Shown piece after piece: positions 62,468 through 64,000 of a stretch of DNA of 64,000 nt. Made by a program: the position numbers and the translations under genes. The stretch lies in assembly GCF_001424835.1 (NCBI RefSeq), contig NZ_LMCQ01000001.1, forward strand, positions 280,284-344,283. Reading direction: 5' to 3'. Each line of letters opens with the position of its first letter. Within the stretch, counting starts at the first letter, position 1. Source of the stretch: Variovorax sp. Root318D1 (GTDB taxonomy: Bacteria; Pseudomonadota; Gammaproteobacteria; Burkholderiales; Burkholderiaceae_C). The notes under the pieces were generated by a model. That model worked only from the letters and a program-made list of their open reading frames with translations. It ran no database searches and was not told the DNA's origin.

Positions 62468-62785
62468 TCAGTCCAGCGAGAGGAACACGCGGCCCGCGTC
62501 GATCTTCACGGGGTACGAGCGGATCGCCTCGGTTACGGGGGCGCAGGTCGGCTTGCCGTTGCGCACGTCGAACTTGCCCTGGTGCAGGGGGCACTCGATC
62601 TCGTGCCCTTCGAGGAAGCCCTCGCACAGGCGCGCATGGCCGTGGGTGCACACGTTGTCGGTCGCGTAGATCTGGCCGTCCACGTTGTACAGCGCGATGT
62701 CGCGCCCGCCGACCACCATGCCGACCACATCATCGGTGGGCACCTCGTCGACGGTTGCGGCGTCGGTCCATTGGAATTCGCTCAT
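62468..62785 (-). CDS. Rieske [2Fe-2S] ferredoxin of the ring-hydroxylating oxygenase
   Basis: 105 residues. Cluster ligands C46 and H48 (CTHGHA) and C65 and H68 (CPLHQG) are in the standard spacing for dioxygenase ferredoxins. The ATG at 62785 is eight bases after the small-subunit stop. It shuttles electrons from the reductase to the oxygenase. Confidence 0.94.
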   Translation of the reverse strand: MSEFQWTDAATVDEVPTDDVVGMVVGGRDIALYNVDGQIYATDNVCTHGHARLCEGFLEGHEIECPLHQGKFDVRNGKPTCAPVTEAIRSYPVKIDAGRVFLSLD

Positions 62786-62793
62786 GGCTGGCC

Positions 62794-63264
62794 TCAGAGG
62801 GGATAGATGACGGAGTTGGGGATCATTTCGCTGTCGTAGATGACCTGGCGCGAGGCGAACTTCAGTCCCTGTTCGGTGCGCACGACCACGTCGATGTAGC
62901 GACCCACGCTGAAGACGCTCGAGAGTTCGGACAGCTTGGTGCGGAACACCGCGTAGTTGGCTTCGCACTCGAAGCGGTCCGCCTCGGCCTTCAGCACGAG
63001 GGGCGTTCCGACGACGTGGCGCTGGTAGTAGGGGTCGTGGAACAAGGTCTCGCGAATGCCGTAGACCCGGTCCTTCAGCATGCCTTTGCTCTCGAACGAC
63101 AGCGTGGCCAGCGGAAAGCCGCGGTCGTAGTTCTCGCGCGGCTGCAGCCGGTAGCTGCAGTCGTCCGTGAAGAACTCCGGCCAGAGTTCCCATTCGCCGG
63201 AGCTCACGGCCTGGGCATAGCGGGCGTAGAGCTGGGTCAGGTCGAAGTAGTCCTGGAAGTTCAT
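62794..63264 (-). CDS. ring-hydroxylating oxygenase small (beta) subunit
   Basis: 156 residues with the cystatin-like beta-subunit fold: [35 protein letters not shown] at the N-terminus, then [19 protein letters not shown] and the [28 protein letters not shown] ending. It resembles the small subunits of salicylate 5-hydroxylase and anthranilate dioxygenase. It begins one base after the large-subunit stop. Confidence 0.92.
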   Translation of the reverse strand: MNFQDYFDLTQLYARYAQAVSSGEWELWPEFFTDDCSYRLQPRENYDRGFPLATLSFESKGMLKDRVYGIRETLFHDPYYQRHVVGTPLVLKAEADRFECEANYAVFRTKLSELSSVFSVGRYIDVVVRTEQGLKFASRQVIYDSEMIPNSVIYPL

Positions 63265-63265
63265 C

Positions 63266-64000
63266 TCAAGCCTCCATGACCTTGCGCCAGTACTCGTACA
63301 TGCCCCGGATCAGCGTCTCGGTCACCATGTGGTCCGTGTCGCCGACCTCGCGGCCGCCGAGTTCGGCAAGCGTGCGGTGGAAGGGCTTCTGTTCGAAGCC
63401 TTTCTGCGAAAGCTCGATCACCTCGCCGTCGTCGGCCGAGACGAAGCCTGCCGGACCGAAAAGGTTGGCCTGGCGCAGCCGCCGCTGTGTCATCGCATCC
63501 TCGTCGTCCTCGAAGCCGAAGTGCGTCCAGACGAAGTCGAAGGCGCCGGGGCCGCTCGGCTGGATGTGCCGGGTCGAGACGCTGTTGACCTGCTGCTGGA
63601 AGATCACGCTCGGGAACAGCGTCATCATCACCGCCGTGGGGCCCTTCCACCACGGCTCGGGCACGATGTCCAGGAAGCGGTCGTCGTTGAGCTTCATGCT
63701 TTCCTTGAAGCTCGACACCTGCGTGACTTCGTTGGCCTTGCCGCTGGCGCCGCGGGTCGAGATCATGGCGGCGTGCCGATGATGGCTGTCCATCTTGAGC
63801 TCCGACTTGTTGTCCGCACGCCAGAGCCCGAAGGTGACGAACCACGTATGCAGGAGGCCCGGGTGGTACGGGTCCTTGATGTTCTCCTGCATCAGCTTCC
63901 AGTTGCCGGGAATGCGCTGGCGGTTGTAGCCGAGGATCGTCAGCTTGCGGCCGTTGAACAGGCGGTCGAAGTAGCCCAGGATTTCCGGGCCCATGAAGTC
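63266..64000 (-). CDS. salicylate 5-hydroxylase-type oxygenase large subunit (partial, N-terminus outside window)
   Basis: At least 244 C-terminal residues, open at the right edge. The mononuclear-iron site is present: ENIKDPYHPGLLHTW gives Asp and two His in the D-x2-H-x4-H arrangement, and the downstream acidic ligand region is FGFEDDEDAMTQRRLRQANLFGPAG. The Rieske domain lies beyond the window. The sequence around RIPGNWKLMQ and LWRADN resembles NagG and AndAc. Because gentisate dioxygenase follows in the same operon, conversion of salicylate (or a substituted salicylate) to gentisate is the best guess; anthranilate dioxygenase is the main alternative. Confidence 0.9.
   Translation of the reverse strand, partial: DFMGPEILGYFDRLFNGRKLTILGYNRQRIPGNWKLMQENIKDPYHPGLLHTWFVTFGLWRADNKSELKMDSHHRHAAMISTRGASGKANEVTQVSSFKESMKLNDDRFLDIVPEPWWKGPTAVMMTLFPSVIFQQQVNSVSTRHIQPSGPGAFDFVWTHFGFEDDEDAMTQRRLRQANLFGPAGFVSADDGEVIELSQKGFEQKPFHRTLAELGGREVGDTDHMVTETLIRGMYEYWRKVMEA

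Overview
The window is GC-rich, densely packed DNA from a betaproteobacterium, most likely a Burkholderiales member of the Comamonadaceae (Variovorax-like). This is inferred from orphan Bug/TctC receptors, Burkholderiales-type porin, many aromatic and acyl-CoA catabolic operons, tight ATGA/GTGA gene overlaps and a Comamonadaceae-style palindromic repeat beside livG. No rRNA, tRNA, CRISPR array, insertion sequence or phage gene was seen. Nearly every gene is catabolic, a transporter or a local regulator.

Layout. (1) 1-10.25 kb, minus strand: a complete malonate decarboxylase operon, mdcR, a MatC-like permease, mdcA-C-D-E-G-B-H, closed by an acetyl-CoA synthetase that can activate the acetate released. 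(2) 10.37-10.97 kb: two small tandem paralogous genes of unknown function with a perfect CRP-like half-site pair upstream. (3) 11.2-15.4 kb: a divergon. Minus: isomerase of the HCCA/DsbA type plus acyl-CoA ligase. Plus: a short-chain dehydrogenase lacking the catalytic Tyr plus a nitronate-monooxygenase-like flavoprotein. (4) 15.5-26.2 kb, minus: seven-gene operon with two mandelate-racemase-family enzymes, a fused indolepyruvate-type ferredoxin oxidoreductase, a ketopantoate-reductase-like enzyme, two Bug receptors and an SDR, with an AraC regulator upstream. (5) 26.25-38.55 kb, minus: ten-gene operon joining a Liv-type ABC importer to two thiolases, an acyl-CoA dehydrogenase and two AMP-binding ligases; a TetR gene diverges from it, followed by a MarR gene. 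(6) 39.9-50.2 kb: porin; a minus operon of solute-binding protein, YciI, VOC and NIPSNAP proteins; a LysR regulator; and a plus operon of a beta-hydroxyacid dehydrogenase, FAH-family hydrolase, NMT1-like lipoprotein and amidohydrolase. (7) 50.3-54.5 kb: hydroxyquinol route (flavin monooxygenase, hydroxyquinol 1,2-dioxygenase, maleylacetate reductase) with a divergent MarR. (8) 54.55-64 kb, minus: salicylate 5-hydroxylase-type oxygenase, ferredoxin and reductase, fumarylpyruvate hydrolase, gentisate dioxygenase and a complete Liv-type ABC importer; the oxygenase large subunit runs off the right edge.

The strongest new signal is regulatory. A 19-bp operator, core AACG-N2-CGTTTGGTAAACG, occurs at the livH promoter and the tetR promoter (38.6-38.7 kb) and, 25 kb away, three times in the 13.5-kb divergon. 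It sits just downstream of predicted -10 boxes or over -35 boxes. This ties regions 3 and 5 into one TetR regulon that probably imports and breaks down an unidentified carboxylic acid through CoA thioesters. A second shared element of 18/20 identity flanks the LysR gene at 44.2 and 45.3 kb and points to co-regulation of the two operons on either side of it.
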